A stretch of DNA of 64,000 nt. Origin: Ancalomicrobiaceae bacterium (lineage in GTDB: Bacteria > Pseudomonadota > Alphaproteobacteria > Rhizobiales > Ancalomicrobiaceae). The DNA lies in the NCBI GenBank assembly GCA_031291575.1, contig JARLIT010000073.1, positions 32,645 through 96,644 of the forward strand, given 5' to 3'. Below, piece by piece: positions 16,410 through 28,502 of this stretch (the stretch's first letter is position 1; each line of letters starts with the position of its first letter). A model generated the notes under the pieces. It was given only the letters and a program-made list of their open reading frames with translations. It made no database searches and had not been told where the DNA came from. The translations under genes and the position numbers were made by a program.

Positions 16410-17897
16410 ATGTCCTTGGCCTATGGCATCGTCCTCGCGCTCGTCGGCGTCCTGTCGGGCGCCGTCGCGCCGGCGTATGCCGCGACGCTTGATGGCGTTC
16501 CGCCGTCGAAAGACGCTCGGTCGGTCTGTGCCGATTTCGAGGCCGCGCCGGACGAAAGCTTTGCCGCCTGCACGCGGCTCATCACCGCGGGCCAACTCGG
16601 CGGCCAGGATCTGGCGCGCGTCATGGCGCAGCGCGCCGGTGCCGACCTTGGGCGCGGCGACATGGCGCGCGCCCTCGCCGACGCCGAGGAAGCACTCGGA
16701 CTGGAGCCGGGCTCGTCGCTTGCCCATTATGCCCGCGCCATGGTGCTGATGCAGCAGGGCCAGACGGCGCCGGCCATCGAGGCCTTCAGCCGTAGCCTGG
16801 AGACGGCGCCAGACTCAATCCGCACGCTGACTGGGCGCTGTCGGGCCTACGGGCTTGCCGACGACTTCCAGCGTGGACTTGCCGACTGCGACCGCGCCGT
16901 AGCGCTCGATCCCCTGCACGCAACTACGCTGATCACCCGGGCCGACGTGCGCCGCTCCTCCGGCGACCGGGCCGGCGCCATTGCCGATTATGGCGAGGCG
17001 CTGAGGCTCGAGCCGCGCAACGTCTACAGTCTGTCGGCCCGCGGCGACGTCTATCTGACGGTCAGCGAGATCGACCGGGCGATCGAGGATTTCGACGCCG
17101 CGCTCGCCATCGACGCGCTTCGCGCCGACATCTACGTCTCGCGCGGCCTGGCCTGGCGCGCCAAGGGCGACCGCAAGCGCGCGCTCGACGACACCTCCGC
17201 GGCCATTCGGCTGGCGCCGAAGAACTTCAACGCCCTCAACAATCGCTGCTTCTACCTGTGGGAGTTCGGCAGGCTCGAGGAAGCGCTCGCCGACTGCAAC
17301 GCTGCGATCGGGATCTCCACCAAGCCGGCGCGCGTCTACGCCAATAGAGCGCTCGTGCTGGCCACGCTCGGCGACATCGAGCCGGCGATCGCCGATGCTG
17401 ACGAGGCCTTGAAGCGCGATCCCGGCAGCGTCACGGCACTCGAGGCGCGGGCCGATGCGCACTTGAAGCAGGGTCATGCCGATTTCGCCATCGCCGATCT
17501 CACCCGCATCGGCGAGATCACCCCCAACAATTCTCGGCTTTGGTATTCGCGCGGACTCGCCTACGTCGCGGTCGGGGACCGGCCCCATTCGATCGAGGAT
17601 TTCACTCGCGTGCTCACGCTGGAACCCGATCACATCGATGCGCGCATCAAGCGGGCGGAGGCTCTCGCCAAGATCGGCGAACTCGACAAGGCGCTCGCCG
17701 ATTTTTCCTATGTCCTGAGGCTCGAACCGCAGAACGTGGTCGCCCGCGCCAATCGCGGTATCGTCTACGAAGCCCGCAAGGAGATCGATCGTGCCCGCGA
17801 GGACTATGCCGTCGCGGTCAGGGCAACCGCCTCGCGTAAGGATGAGAAGGCGGCGCAGGAGATCGCCCGGCTGAAGCTGCATCAATACGGTGACTGA
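16410..17897 (+). CDS. Exported tetratricopeptide-repeat protein
   Basis: A 495-residue protein with a signal peptide (SLAYGIVLALVGVLSGAVAPAYA, likely cut near residue 24), followed by about twelve consecutive 34-residue TPR units; typical pieces are SLAHYARAMVLMQQGQTAPAI, VYSLSARGDVYLTVSEIDRAI and VVARANRGIVYEARKEIDRAREDY. TPR arrays are protein-binding scaffolds; a periplasmic one may organise envelope complexes. GAAGGA lies before the ATG; the frame upstream to 16155 lacks a signal sequence. A short Cys-containing N-terminal segment (SVCADFEAAPDESFAACTRLI) resembles the entry module of many rhizobial TPR proteins. Partner unknown. Confidence 0.85.
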   Translation: MSLAYGIVLALVGVLSGAVAPAYAATLDGVPPSKDARSVCADFEAAPDESFAACTRLITAGQLGGQDLARVMAQRAGADLGRGDMARALADAEEALGLEPGSSLAHYARAMVLMQQGQTAPAIEAFSRSLETAPDSIRTLTGRCRAYGLADDFQRGLADCDRAVALDPLHATTLITRADVRRSSGDRAGAIADYGEALRLEPRNVYSLSARGDVYLTVSEIDRAIEDFDAALAIDALRADIYVSRGLAWRAKGDRKRALDDTSAAIRLAPKNFNALNNRCFYLWEFGRLEEALADCNAAIGISTKPARVYANRALVLATLGDIEPAIADADEALKRDPGSVTALEARADAHLKQGHADFAIADLTRIGEITPNNSRLWYSRGLAYVAVGDRPHSIEDFTRVLTLEPDHIDARIKRAEALAKIGELDKALADFSYVLRLEPQNVVARANRGIVYEARKEIDRAREDYAVAVRATASRKDEKAAQEIARLKLHQYGD

Positions 17898-18013
17898 CAC
17901 TGTCGATTCCGGTGACTGTCGTCGGCTGCAAACATCGTGACAGAAACCAGCAAAAATCGATGCCGTCGCGCTTCCGTAGGGCCATGGGGCGACTGGAGCG
18001 CGTCTGCCATGTT

Positions 18014-18028
18014 CCTCCGGGCGGGAGG
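18014..18028 (+). terminator. Short hairpin after TPR gene
   Basis: CCTCC-GGGCG-GGAGG is a small GC-rich hairpin followed by ATTTCCGTTT, 117 bases after the TPR stop and 100 bases before pepN. It is a weak terminator candidate; nothing else is seen in this 230-base gap. Confidence 0.25.
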
Positions 18029-18127
18029 ATTTCCGTTTCCCACGGCCTGAATTCCCTTTAAGACGATTCGCCCGCGTCCGCCGCGAGGAGCGCGCGTTCC
18101 AAATCGTCAGCTGAGGAGCCCGAAGTC

Positions 18128-20800
18128 TTGGACACGACCGCTGCGACGCCGAAGACCCCGCCGGTCCGGCTTGCCGACTATCGACCGACCGACTACGCCA
18201 TCTCCACCGTGTCGCTCGACGTCCGGTTGGAGCCTCTCGACACGCGGGTCGTTGCCGAGATCGCCTTTTCGCGCCGAGCGGGCACGAAACCCGGTACGCC
18301 ATTGACGCTCGCCGGCGACGAACTCGAACTCGTCGCCATCGCGGTCAACGGACACCGGCTCGCCGCTTCCGACTATCGCGCCACCCCGGGCGCCCTGACG
18401 TTGCATCAGCCGCCGTCCGATCCCTTCGTGCTGCAAGTCGAGACCAAACTCGCCCCCGAGGCCAACACCAAGCTGATGGGGCTCTATCGCTCCAGCGGCA
18501 ACTACTGCACCCAGTGCGAGGCCGAAGGTTTCCGCCGCATCACCTATTTCCTCGACCGTCCGGATGTGCTCGCCGTCTATACGACGCGCATCGAGGCGGA
18601 CCAGACCGAGGCGCCCTATCTTCTCGCCAACGGCAATCGCATCGAGGCCGGTGACATTCCCGGCACCAACCGGCACTACGCCGTCTGGCACGATCCCTTC
18701 CCGAAGCCTTCGTATCTGTTCGCCCTCGTCGCCGGTGGTTTCGCCCGGCTCAGCGACCGCTTCGTCACATCGAGCGGGCGCGACGTGGCGCTCGAGATCT
18801 ACGTCGAACATGGACGCGAGGAGCGCGCGCATTACGCCATGGACGCCTTGAAGCGCTCCATGGGCTGGGACGAAGAGGTGTTCGGGCGTGAATACGACCT
18901 CGACATCTTCATGATCGTCGCCGTCTCCGACTTCAACATGGGCGCCATGGAGAACAAGGGGCTCAATGTCTTCAACGACAAATACGTGCTCGCCCAACCG
19001 ACGACGGCAACCGACGCCGACTATGCCAATATCGAGGGCGTGATTGCGCACGAGTACTTCCACAACTGGACCGGCAACCGCATTACCTGCCGCGACTGGT
19101 TCCAATTGTGCCTGAAGGAAGGACTGACCGTCTTCCGCGACCAGGACTTCTCTTCCGACCAGCGCTCCCGCGCAGTCAAGCGGATCAGCGATGTGCGGCT
19201 GCTGAAGAGCCACCAGTTCCCGGAGGACGCCGGTCCGCTCGCCCACCCGGTCCGACCTGACACATACAACGAGATCAACAACTTCTATACCGCGACCGTG
19301 TACGAGAAGGGTGCCGAGGTTGTCCGCATGCTGAAGACGCTATTGGGCCCCCAGGGGTTCAAGGCCGGCATGGACCATTACTTCGAGCGTCACGACGGCG
19401 AGGCAGCCACGGTCGAAGATTTCGTCGCCTCGTTCGCCGCCGCGACCGGCCGCGACCTCACCCAATTCATGCTGTGGTACCGCCAGTCCGGCACCCCGCG
19501 GCTGAATGTACGCCAGAGCTTCGAACCGACATCGGGCACATTGACGCTGACCATTGAGCAGTCCTGCCCGCCGACGCCGGGACAACCGACGAAACAGCCG
19601 ATGCTCATTCCGCTCGCCCTCGGCCTCGTCGGCGAGGATGGCCGCGACCTCGTGCCGGAACGCATCTCCGGCGCGCGGATCGAGGCGAACGACGGCGGCC
19701 GCATCGTCGTGTCGATCACTGAACCGCGCCACGACATCGTTTTCACCGGCCTGAAGGAGAGGCCAGTGCCGTCGCTGCTCAGGGGCTTTTCCGCACCGGT
19801 CCAGCTCGACACCGACCTCGACACCGAGGCGCAGCTGTTCCTGCTGGCGCGCGACAGCGACCCGTTCAACCGCTGGCAGTCGGCGCAGACGGTCTCCATC
19901 GATGGCCTGAAGCGGGCGACGCGCGATATCCGGGCCGGGCTGGAACCGATTATCGACGACCCCTTCGTTACGGCTCTCTTGAAAACGGCGGCCGACGAGA
20001 CGCTCGATCCGGCGTTCCGCGCCCTCGTCCTGACGCTGCCGGGCGAGGCGGAGATCGCCCGCGAGGAGGGTGAGAACGTCGATCCCGATGCCATCCGGGC
20101 CGCGCGCGAGCTGCTCAAACGGGCGATCGCCGGCGCCGGCGCCGACCTCTTCGCCGGGCTGCACGCCAAACTGTCTGCCGCCGGCCCCTATCGCCCCGAT
20201 GCCGCCGGATCCGGGCGGCGGGCACTCGCCAATATCGCCCTCGACTACCGCGCGGCGACCGGCACACCAGAAGCCTTTGCGCAAGTCGAGGCGGCCTACG
20301 TCCAGGCCGACAACATGACCGACCGGCTCGCCAGCCTCGGCATCTTGGTGTCGAGCGCTGCGCCCGCCGCCGAACGGGTCCTCGCCGACTTCTACCGGAT
20401 GTTTGCCGGCGATGCCCTCGTCATCGACAAGTGGTTCACCGTGCAGGCCACCGCTCCGAGTGCGGATGCGCTCGAGCGGGTGATCGAACTCACCCGGCAT
20501 CCCGCCTTCTCGCTCGGCAACCCCAACCGGGTGCGCTCGCTGATCACCGCATTTGCCACCGGCAACCAGACGCAGTTCAACCGTCCCGACGGCGCCGGAT
20601 ACCGCTTCATCGCCGAGCGCGGCATCGAACTCGACCGGCGCAACCCGCAGGTGGCGGCGCGGCTTCTGTCCGCCTTCCGCTCCTGGCGGGCGCTTGAGGC
20701 GGGACGGCGTGGGCAGGCGGAAACGGCGCTTCGCTCGATCGCGGCCATCGACGCGCTTTCCCCTGACGTCGCCGACATCGTGCAGCGCTGCCTGGCCTGA
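18128..20800 (+). CDS. pepN: Aminopeptidase N (M1 zinc metallopeptidase)
   Basis: An 890-residue cytosolic M1 aminopeptidase that removes N-terminal residues from peptides. The exopeptidase motif GAMEN is at residues 272-276 and the zinc site HEYFH at 308-312 with the third ligand Glu331 (HExxH-18-E). HNWTGNRITCRDWFQLCLKEGLTVFRDQ is diagnostic for the PepN subfamily. The C-terminal helical domain is complete, matching the family's usual 870-890 residues. Translation appears to start at a TTG (18128) with GAGGAG upstream; no ATG fits as well. The next gene, a sensor kinase, begins 175 bases later on the same strand. Confidence 0.95.
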   Translation: MDTTAATPKTPPVRLADYRPTDYAISTVSLDVRLEPLDTRVVAEIAFSRRAGTKPGTPLTLAGDELELVAIAVNGHRLAASDYRATPGALTLHQPPSDPFVLQVETKLAPEANTKLMGLYRSSGNYCTQCEAEGFRRITYFLDRPDVLAVYTTRIEADQTEAPYLLANGNRIEAGDIPGTNRHYAVWHDPFPKPSYLFALVAGGFARLSDRFVTSSGRDVALEIYVEHGREERAHYAMDALKRSMGWDEEVFGREYDLDIFMIVAVSDFNMGAMENKGLNVFNDKYVLAQPTTATDADYANIEGVIAHEYFHNWTGNRITCRDWFQLCLKEGLTVFRDQDFSSDQRSRAVKRISDVRLLKSHQFPEDAGPLAHPVRPDTYNEINNFYTATVYEKGAEVVRMLKTLLGPQGFKAGMDHYFERHDGEAATVEDFVASFAAATGRDLTQFMLWYRQSGTPRLNVRQSFEPTSGTLTLTIEQSCPPTPGQPTKQPMLIPLALGLVGEDGRDLVPERISGARIEANDGGRIVVSITEPRHDIVFTGLKERPVPSLLRGFSAPVQLDTDLDTEAQLFLLARDSDPFNRWQSAQTVSIDGLKRATRDIRAGLEPIIDDPFVTALLKTAADETLDPAFRALVLTLPGEAEIAREEGENVDPDAIRAARELLKRAIAGAGADLFAGLHAKLSAAGPYRPDAAGSGRRALANIALDYRAATGTPEAFAQVEAAYVQADNMTDRLASLGILVSSAAPAAERVLADFYRMFAGDALVIDKWFTVQATAPSADALERVIELTRHPAFSLGNPNRVRSLITAFATGNQTQFNRPDGAGYRFIAERGIELDRRNPQVAARLLSAFRSWRALEAGRRGQAETALRSIAAIDALSPDVADIVQRCLA

Positions 20801-20975
20801 AGCCGGCGAATAGTGCCGGCTCCCATTCGCGCTCATCCCGATCATCATAATGACCGGAAATCCGACGGCGGACTCTAGACAACCGCCGTCGGGTGGATTC
20901 AAATCGGCGCGAATCGAAGCGGCTGTTTTACGTGCTTCGGCGTGCGTTCCACTTTAATGCGGGGAGTATGGCACC

Positions 20976-23330
20976 ATGGCGCGGCCTGCGGCTGCACCGG
21001 GTTCGGTGACGATTCGATCGCGGCTATTCGGCTTCCTCAGAGCCGAACCGCGCATCATCGGACCCGTTCGCCTGCTGGCTGCCCCGGCCTACCGTCGGCT
21101 GCTGGCGATGGAGCCTTACGTCCGCCGCTCGATCCCCGTCCTGATCATCGGCTTCATCACCATCCTCGCCATCAGCCGCACGGTTTCGCTGTTCGAACAG
21201 CGGATGGCGATCGAGGATACGGCGCGGTCCGAAATCGCGCTTGAGGCCCGTGCCGTCGCCGCGGAACTGACGGCTGCCGAGGCGCGGCTACCGTCGGAAA
21301 CTCCTGGCGATCTTTTGCGCATGACGGTCGAAGGCATGTCGACCGCCCGGGTGCTGCCTGAGGGCCGGCTCATCCTGTTGACCGACCAGGACGGCACCGT
21401 CGTCGCCACGGCACCGCAGACCCCGCAGTGGGAGAAGCGCCCGCTGACTGCGCTCCTCGGCCAAGGGCAGGCGCTGACGACGCTTGGCGAGCGCATCGGC
21501 ACAGAAGAGTTGACGCTGACCACCGGCGTCGCGGCGATGGCTGCCGCTGCCAATGTCACCGCCAGGCGCGGAGCGATCGCCGTCGTGCAGAGCCAGGACG
21601 CCATCCTGGGAGCTTGGCGCAGCGACCTCCGAAACTCGGCGATGATGTTCGTCTTCACCGCCTCGATCCTGCTGGTCCTCACCTACGCGTATTTCGCCCA
21701 AGTCTCGCGCGCCGCGGAAGCCGACACGCTCTACGCCGATACGATCGCGCGCTCGGAAACAGCGTTCAAGCGCGGGCGCTGCGGCCTGTGGGAATGGGAT
21801 CTGTCGCGCGGCCGCATCTATTGGGCGCGCGCTATCTTCGAAATGCTCGGGCTCGAACCCGACGACGGCATCCTCGGCTTCAAGGAACTGCGCGAACTGG
21901 TCCATCCCGACGACGTCGACCTGATCGGCCTTGCCAACCTGCTGGTATCCGGCCAGGTCGGCACCTTCGACCAGGTGTTCCGCATGCGCCACATCGACGG
22001 CCATTGGCTGTGGTTCCGGGTTCGCGCCGAAGTGGTCGAACGGCTCGATACCGGCTCGCGCCACCTGATCGGCACGGCCGCCGACATCACCGAGCACAAG
22101 CTTCTCGCCGACAAGACCGCCACAGCCGATCTGCGCCTGCGCGACGCCATCGAGACCATATCGGAAGCCTTCGTGCTGTGGGACGCCGAGAACCGGTTGG
22201 TGCTCTGCAATTCAAAATACCAACAGCTGCACCACCTGTCCGACGACGACATCTCGCCGATGACGCCCTATTCCGACATCATGCAGGCGGCCCGGCAGCC
22301 GACCATCCGCACCCCGGTCAGGCTCGAGGACATGCTCGACGACCGGCCGCAGGAAGCCGGATCCTGCACCTACGAGGCGCAGATCGACGACGGACGCTGG
22401 CTGCAGATCAACGAGCGGCGCACCAAGGACGGCGGCTTCGTGTCGGTCGGCACCGATATCACGCAGCTGAAACGGCACGAAGAGAAGCTCCTCGACAGCG
22501 AAAAGCGGCTGATGGGAATGGTCGCGGACCTGAAGAAGTCGCGGCTCGAACTCGTCACACACCGCCATCAACTCGTCGACATGGCGGAGAAACTATCGGA
22601 AGAGAAGCAAAAGGCTGAGGAAGCCAACAAAATAAAGTCGGAGTTCCTCGCCAACATCAGCCACGAACTCAGGACGCCATTGAATGCGATCATCGGTTTT
22701 TCCGAGATCATCTGTGCGGGCATGTTCGGGCCGGACAAATACCGTGAATATGGATCCGACATCCTGGAGAGCGGCCGGTTCCTGTTGAATGTCATCAACG
22801 ACATTCTCGACATGTCGAAGATCGAAGCCGGGCGGCTGGAACTCTCCCTCAGCGAGATCGAGATCGGCTCGATTCTGGCCGAATCGGCCCGCGTGCTTGC
22901 CTTCCAGGCAGAAGAGAAGGGCCTGACCCTCACGCTCGACAGTGCCCCGGACATCCAGGCCCGCGCCGATCGGCGCGCGGTGAAGCAGATCGTCCTGAAC
23001 CTCCTGTCCAATGCTGTGAAGTTCACGCCGCGCGGCGGAACGGTGAAGGTCTCGGCCCATGTCATTGGCGACCACGTCACCGTCGCCATCTCCGACAGCG
23101 GTATCGGCATTCCGGCGGCGCAACTGCCCAACCTCGGCCGTCCCTTCGTGCAGGTGGCGAACCAGTTTACCAAGACGCACCGCGGCTCCGGCCTCGGCCT
23201 TGCCATCGCGCGGTCCCTCATCGAATTGCACGGCGGGGAGATGCAGATCGGCTCGAAGGAAGGTGTCGGCACCACGGTCAGCTTCGATCTGCCACGGCTT
23301 GCGGCGATCTCGACTGCGGTATCGGCATAA
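20976..23330 (+). CDS. Membrane PAS-domain sensor histidine kinase
   Basis: A 784-residue kinase. Order: cytoplasmic N-terminus, first membrane helix (about residues 51-68, RSIPVLIIGFITILAIS), periplasmic sensor domain, second helix (about 222-240), two PAS modules (about 260-375 with GLWEWDL...YWARAIFEMLG; about 385-505 with ISEAFVLWDAENRLVLCN), a coiled coil, the HisKA box FLANISHELRTPLNAIIGF with phospho-acceptor His563, and a HATPase domain (NLLSNAVKFTPRGG; DSGIGIP; GSGLGLAIA). No receiver domain is attached and no response regulator is adjacent, so it is an orphan here. The signal is unknown. Confidence 0.92.
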   Translation: MARPAAAPGSVTIRSRLFGFLRAEPRIIGPVRLLAAPAYRRLLAMEPYVRRSIPVLIIGFITILAISRTVSLFEQRMAIEDTARSEIALEARAVAAELTAAEARLPSETPGDLLRMTVEGMSTARVLPEGRLILLTDQDGTVVATAPQTPQWEKRPLTALLGQGQALTTLGERIGTEELTLTTGVAAMAAAANVTARRGAIAVVQSQDAILGAWRSDLRNSAMMFVFTASILLVLTYAYFAQVSRAAEADTLYADTIARSETAFKRGRCGLWEWDLSRGRIYWARAIFEMLGLEPDDGILGFKELRELVHPDDVDLIGLANLLVSGQVGTFDQVFRMRHIDGHWLWFRVRAEVVERLDTGSRHLIGTAADITEHKLLADKTATADLRLRDAIETISEAFVLWDAENRLVLCNSKYQQLHHLSDDDISPMTPYSDIMQAARQPTIRTPVRLEDMLDDRPQEAGSCTYEAQIDDGRWLQINERRTKDGGFVSVGTDITQLKRHEEKLLDSEKRLMGMVADLKKSRLELVTHRHQLVDMAEKLSEEKQKAEEANKIKSEFLANISHELRTPLNAIIGFSEIICAGMFGPDKYREYGSDILESGRFLLNVINDILDMSKIEAGRLELSLSEIEIGSILAESARVLAFQAEEKGLTLTLDSAPDIQARADRRAVKQIVLNLLSNAVKFTPRGGTVKVSAHVIGDHVTVAISDSGIGIPAAQLPNLGRPFVQVANQFTKTHRGSGLGLAIARSLIELHGGEMQIGSKEGVGTTVSFDLPRLAAISTAVSA

Positions 23331-23436
23331 GCCCAGAAGCGATCCATTCGCATCCAGGAGCGTGCTCCCAGAAGATCGTCATCGCCAGGCGAAGCCGACA
23401 TTCGAGGCGCCGCTGTGATTGTCGCCGGACACAGAC

Positions 23437-24270
23437 CTATTCGGCCGTCCGCCCTGCCCTCGCCACGATCCGGATGGCGCGGCGCTGACTCCAGCGCAAA
23501 TACGGGCCGAGGAGGTCCTGGACGCGCATCAGCAGAGAGAGCGCCGGGCCGTTCGTCACCATGAACTGCCCACGCAGGGCAGCAGAGAGGATCGTCGCCG
23601 CCACGACCTCGGCCGAATAGACCCCGCCGGCGCGGGTGATGCGCCTGGTGGCCGCGGGCTTGGTCGCACGCTCGGCTTCAAGCTGCGGCGTATCGGTGTC
23701 CGGCGGCAGCGCCAGCGTTACCGAGATGCCGCGCGCGGCCAATTCCACGCGCAGCACTTCGGCCAGACCACGCAGCGCAAATTTCGACGGAGCGTAGGCC
23801 GAATAGCCGGTGATGCCGACGAGCGCCGCGCCAGAGGAGACGAACACCAGACGCCCGCCCCGGGCCAAGGCCGGCACGGCGGCGCGGGCGAGGTGAAGCG
23901 CGCCGAAATAGTTGACGCGCATCTGCAGCTCGTGCTGGTCGAGCGGCTGCTCGGCGAACAGGCCGGGCCGGGAAACGCCGGCATTGGCGATCGCCAATCC
24001 CAACGGACCAAAGCGGGCGACCGTCGAGGCAATCCCGCGCTCCACCGCTTCCGCATCGCCGACGTCGGCTGCGATAGCCAGGATGTGCGCATCGGCGCGG
24101 AGCCGTTTCAGCTCGGTCACCGCGGCAACCAGCCGTGCCTCATTGCGGGCGATCAATGCCACAGGCCGGCCGGCGGCGACGATCTGACGCGCCATCGCAA
24201 GGCCGATGCCGGAGGATCCACCGGTGATCAGCGCCGGTGCAGACGGGGGCGGCATGGGCGATCGGGACAT
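23437..24270 (-). CDS. Short-chain dehydrogenase resembling 3-ketodihydrosphingosine reductase
   Basis: A 277-residue NAD(P)-dependent SDR. Cofactor loop ITGGSSGIG (15-23), NAG (96-98), catalytic Ser about 146, Tyr159 and Lys163 (YAPSK). The sequence LALPPDTDTPQLEAE (about 187-201) matches the PPDTDTPG-type signature that I associate with eukaryotic 3-ketodihydrosphingosine reductase (KDSR), and the following long C-terminus fits that subgroup. This suggests reduction of 3-ketosphinganine or a related long-chain beta-keto compound. No serine palmitoyltransferase or ceramide synthase gene is nearby, so the function is inference. I start at 24270; the frame extends 22 codons further without extra support. 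Confidence 0.8.
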   Translation of the reverse strand: MSRSPMPPPSAPALITGGSSGIGLAMARQIVAAGRPVALIARNEARLVAAVTELKRLRADAHILAIAADVGDAEAVERGIASTVARFGPLGLAIANAGVSRPGLFAEQPLDQHELQMRVNYFGALHLARAAVPALARGGRLVFVSSGAALVGITGYSAYAPSKFALRGLAEVLRVELAARGISVTLALPPDTDTPQLEAERATKPAATRRITRAGGVYSAEVVAATILSAALRGQFMVTNGPALSLLMRVQDLLGPYLRWSQRRAIRIVARAGRTAE

Positions 24271-24379
24271 GGCTGACTCGCTCCGGCGGAGATCGGCAGG
24301 ATCGCCCATCATTTCCCGTCCTGAGCCGACAATCAATCGGTGAGCGGGACAGAAGATCCACGGAGCGACCGACCGGCCG

Positions 24380-26422
<2,043 letters not shown>

Positions 26423-26551
26423 GCCCGGAGGTTTAGGGGCTGGCGCGGGCAAGTCAATGACTATGCGTCAAGTCAGGTGAATTGCGGATAACGGGACGCG
26501 GATTTCCGCCCGCGGCGGCAGGGCGGGGCCGGTGCGGCCGATCAGGCGATC

Positions 26552-27415
26552 TCATTCTGGCAATGGGATGAATTCGCTCTCCTCGACCGGCAGCGCCATG
26601 CGGCCGGCCGCCCAGTCGGCCTTGGCCTGTTCGATGCGCTCCTTCCGCGAGGAAACGAAGTTCCACCACATGAAGCGCTGCCCGAGCGGCTCCCCGCCCA
26701 GGAGCATCAGGCGGGCCGGGCCGTCGACGGCTTCGAGCGCCGGTTCGCCGCCAGGCTTGAACACCAGCATGCGACCGGCCTCGTAGATCTCGCTCTCAAA
26801 TCGGATCCGGCCGAAGACGATGTAGGCGCCTCGCTCGGAATAGTCGGATGGCAGCGCCACTTTGGCGCCTTCGATCAGATCGGCATGGGCATAGAACATG
26901 GGCGACAGCGCCGGCGCGGCGGAGGACAGCCCATAGGCAGAGCCGGCGACCAGCCGCACGAACACCCGGCCGTCATCGGCGATCGGCAGGTTGCGATCAT
27001 CGACGTGGGTAAACGTCGGGGCCGATTCCTCCAGAGCTTCCGGCAGCGCCACCCAAGCTTGCAGCCCATGCATGAAGCCGCCCTTCGACCGGAGGCTCAA
27101 GTCCGTGCGCTCGGAATGGACGATGCCAGAGCCGGCGCTCATCCAGTTGAGTTCGCCCGGCCGGATGGCCTGCCGGTAACCGAGATTGTCGCGATGGTAG
27201 ATCTCTCCATCGAACAGGAAGGTGACAGTGGCCAGCCCGATGTGCGGATGCGGGCGCACGTCGATGCCCTCGCCCGGCAAAAAATCGGCGGGACCCATAT
27301 GGTCGAGGAAGACGAAAGGCCCGACCATACGTCGTCTGGCGACCGGCAGGACACGGCCGACGACAAGACCGTCGCCGAGATCCTTCTTTCGCGCTTCGAT
27401 GACCGTATCGAGCAT
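26552..27415 (-). CDS. Pirin-family protein (first copy)
   Basis: A 287-residue bicupin of the pirin family. The N-terminal cupin has the metal ligands His-Pro-His (RPHPHIGLATVTFLFDGE) and GSGIVHSE, giving the three-His, one-Glu iron site. The C-terminal domain (FKPGGEPALEAVDGPARLMLLGGEPLGQRFMWWNFVSSRKERIEQAKADW) is characteristic of the longer pirins. Bacterial pirins include quercetin dioxygenases and metabolic regulators, so the activity here is open. The start at 27415 has GAGGAG upstream. A second, divergent pirin gene follows upstream on the same strand with a 78-base gap, suggesting a tandem pair from an old duplication or co-regulation. Confidence 0.9.
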   Translation of the reverse strand: MLDTVIEARKKDLGDGLVVGRVLPVARRRMVGPFVFLDHMGPADFLPGEGIDVRPHPHIGLATVTFLFDGEIYHRDNLGYRQAIRPGELNWMSAGSGIVHSERTDLSLRSKGGFMHGLQAWVALPEALEESAPTFTHVDDRNLPIADDGRVFVRLVAGSAYGLSSAAPALSPMFYAHADLIEGAKVALPSDYSERGAYIVFGRIRFESEIYEAGRMLVFKPGGEPALEAVDGPARLMLLGGEPLGQRFMWWNFVSSRKERIEQAKADWAAGRMALPVEESEFIPLPE

Positions 27416-27493
27416 ACCACTGTCTCCTCGCATCGCAGGATGGAATGGGTTGCCGCCGGACCGGGCCGGCGGCGGGAGATCGAACTGGCCGCC

Positions 27494-28363
27494 TCAGCCG
27501 GCGAACCGTCCAGCCCGAAAATCGGCAATCGCCTCACGGATTTCGGCATCTGTTGTCATGACGAACGGTCCGTACTTGGCGACCGGCTCGCCGATCGGCT
27601 TGCCAGCGACGACCAGGAGCCGCGCGCCGGCCCGACCAGCCGTCACGTCCAAGATAGCACCGTCGCCGAGAATGGCGAGCTGACCCGCTGCAATTGCGAT
27701 GGCCGGTGTCCCCAGATCGCCGCTTCCCTCGTAGACATAGGCGAAGCCATTGTGGCCGCTGTTGACCGGAATGGTCGCGGAGCTTCCCGGCTGCAGCGCG
27801 AGATCGACGAACAGGGGGGCGGTCGCGCCGGCCTCGACCGGGCCAGACCGGCCGGCGAGGCTGCCGGCAACGAGCCGGGCGGAACCGCCGCCGCCAAGGT
27901 CGACCGTCGGGATCGCCTCCGGCGGAATATCCTGGTAGCGCGGCGCAGTCATCTTGTCCCTGGCCGGCAGGTTGATCCACAGTTGGAAGCCGGACAGCAA
28001 CCCCTCGATCTGCTCCGGCATCTCGGAATGGATGATGCCGCGCCCGGCGGTCATCCACTGCACGGAGCCGGGGTCGAGTTGGCCCTCGTTGCCGAGATGA
28101 TCGTTGTGGCGCATGCGCCCGGCGAGCATGTAGGTGACGGTCTCGAAGCCGCGGTGCGGATGGCTGGGGAAACCGCCGATATAGGCATCGGGGTCGTCCG
28201 AGCCGAAATGGTCGAGCATGAGGAACGGATCGAGGTCGGGCAGCCGCGGCTGGCCAATCAGACGGGTGAGCTTCACGCCGGCGCCATCGCTCGCCGGCAG
28301 ACCGGCAAAGATCGACGACACGGCGCGACGGGCGGAGGATGCGGTCGTCATCAAGTCCGTCAT
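27494..28363 (-). CDS. Pirin-family protein (second copy)
   Basis: A 289-residue pirin bicupin. Metal ligands appear in FPSHPHRGFETVTYMLAG and AGRGIIHSEMP; PFLMLDHFGSDDPDAYIGGFP is the standard N-terminal pirin block and GKPIGEPVAKYGPFVMTTDAEIREAIADFRAGRF the standard C-terminal block. It is clearly a different subgroup from the neighbouring pirin (only the core motifs are shared). I start at MTDLMTTAS (28363), with AGGA upstream; the 72 residues the frame could add upstream are Cys- and Arg-rich shadow sequence. Function probably oxidative or metabolic; not determinable here. Confidence 0.9.
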   Translation of the reverse strand: MTDLMTTASSARRAVSSIFAGLPASDGAGVKLTRLIGQPRLPDLDPFLMLDHFGSDDPDAYIGGFPSHPHRGFETVTYMLAGRMRHNDHLGNEGQLDPGSVQWMTAGRGIIHSEMPEQIEGLLSGFQLWINLPARDKMTAPRYQDIPPEAIPTVDLGGGGSARLVAGSLAGRSGPVEAGATAPLFVDLALQPGSSATIPVNSGHNGFAYVYEGSGDLGTPAIAIAAGQLAILGDGAILDVTAGRAGARLLVVAGKPIGEPVAKYGPFVMTTDAEIREAIADFRAGRFAG

Positions 28364-28502
28364 GGGAGATCCTTTCGTTGGCTCCCATGCAGTAGCTTGT
28401 ACGGTGCGACACACCCGGCGCGCGGCGCACACACTGTTCACCCGAACAACACGGTTTCCGCCGGCGGCGCGGCCGCAGCAGGCGCCCTGCGTCGGTACCG
28501 GA

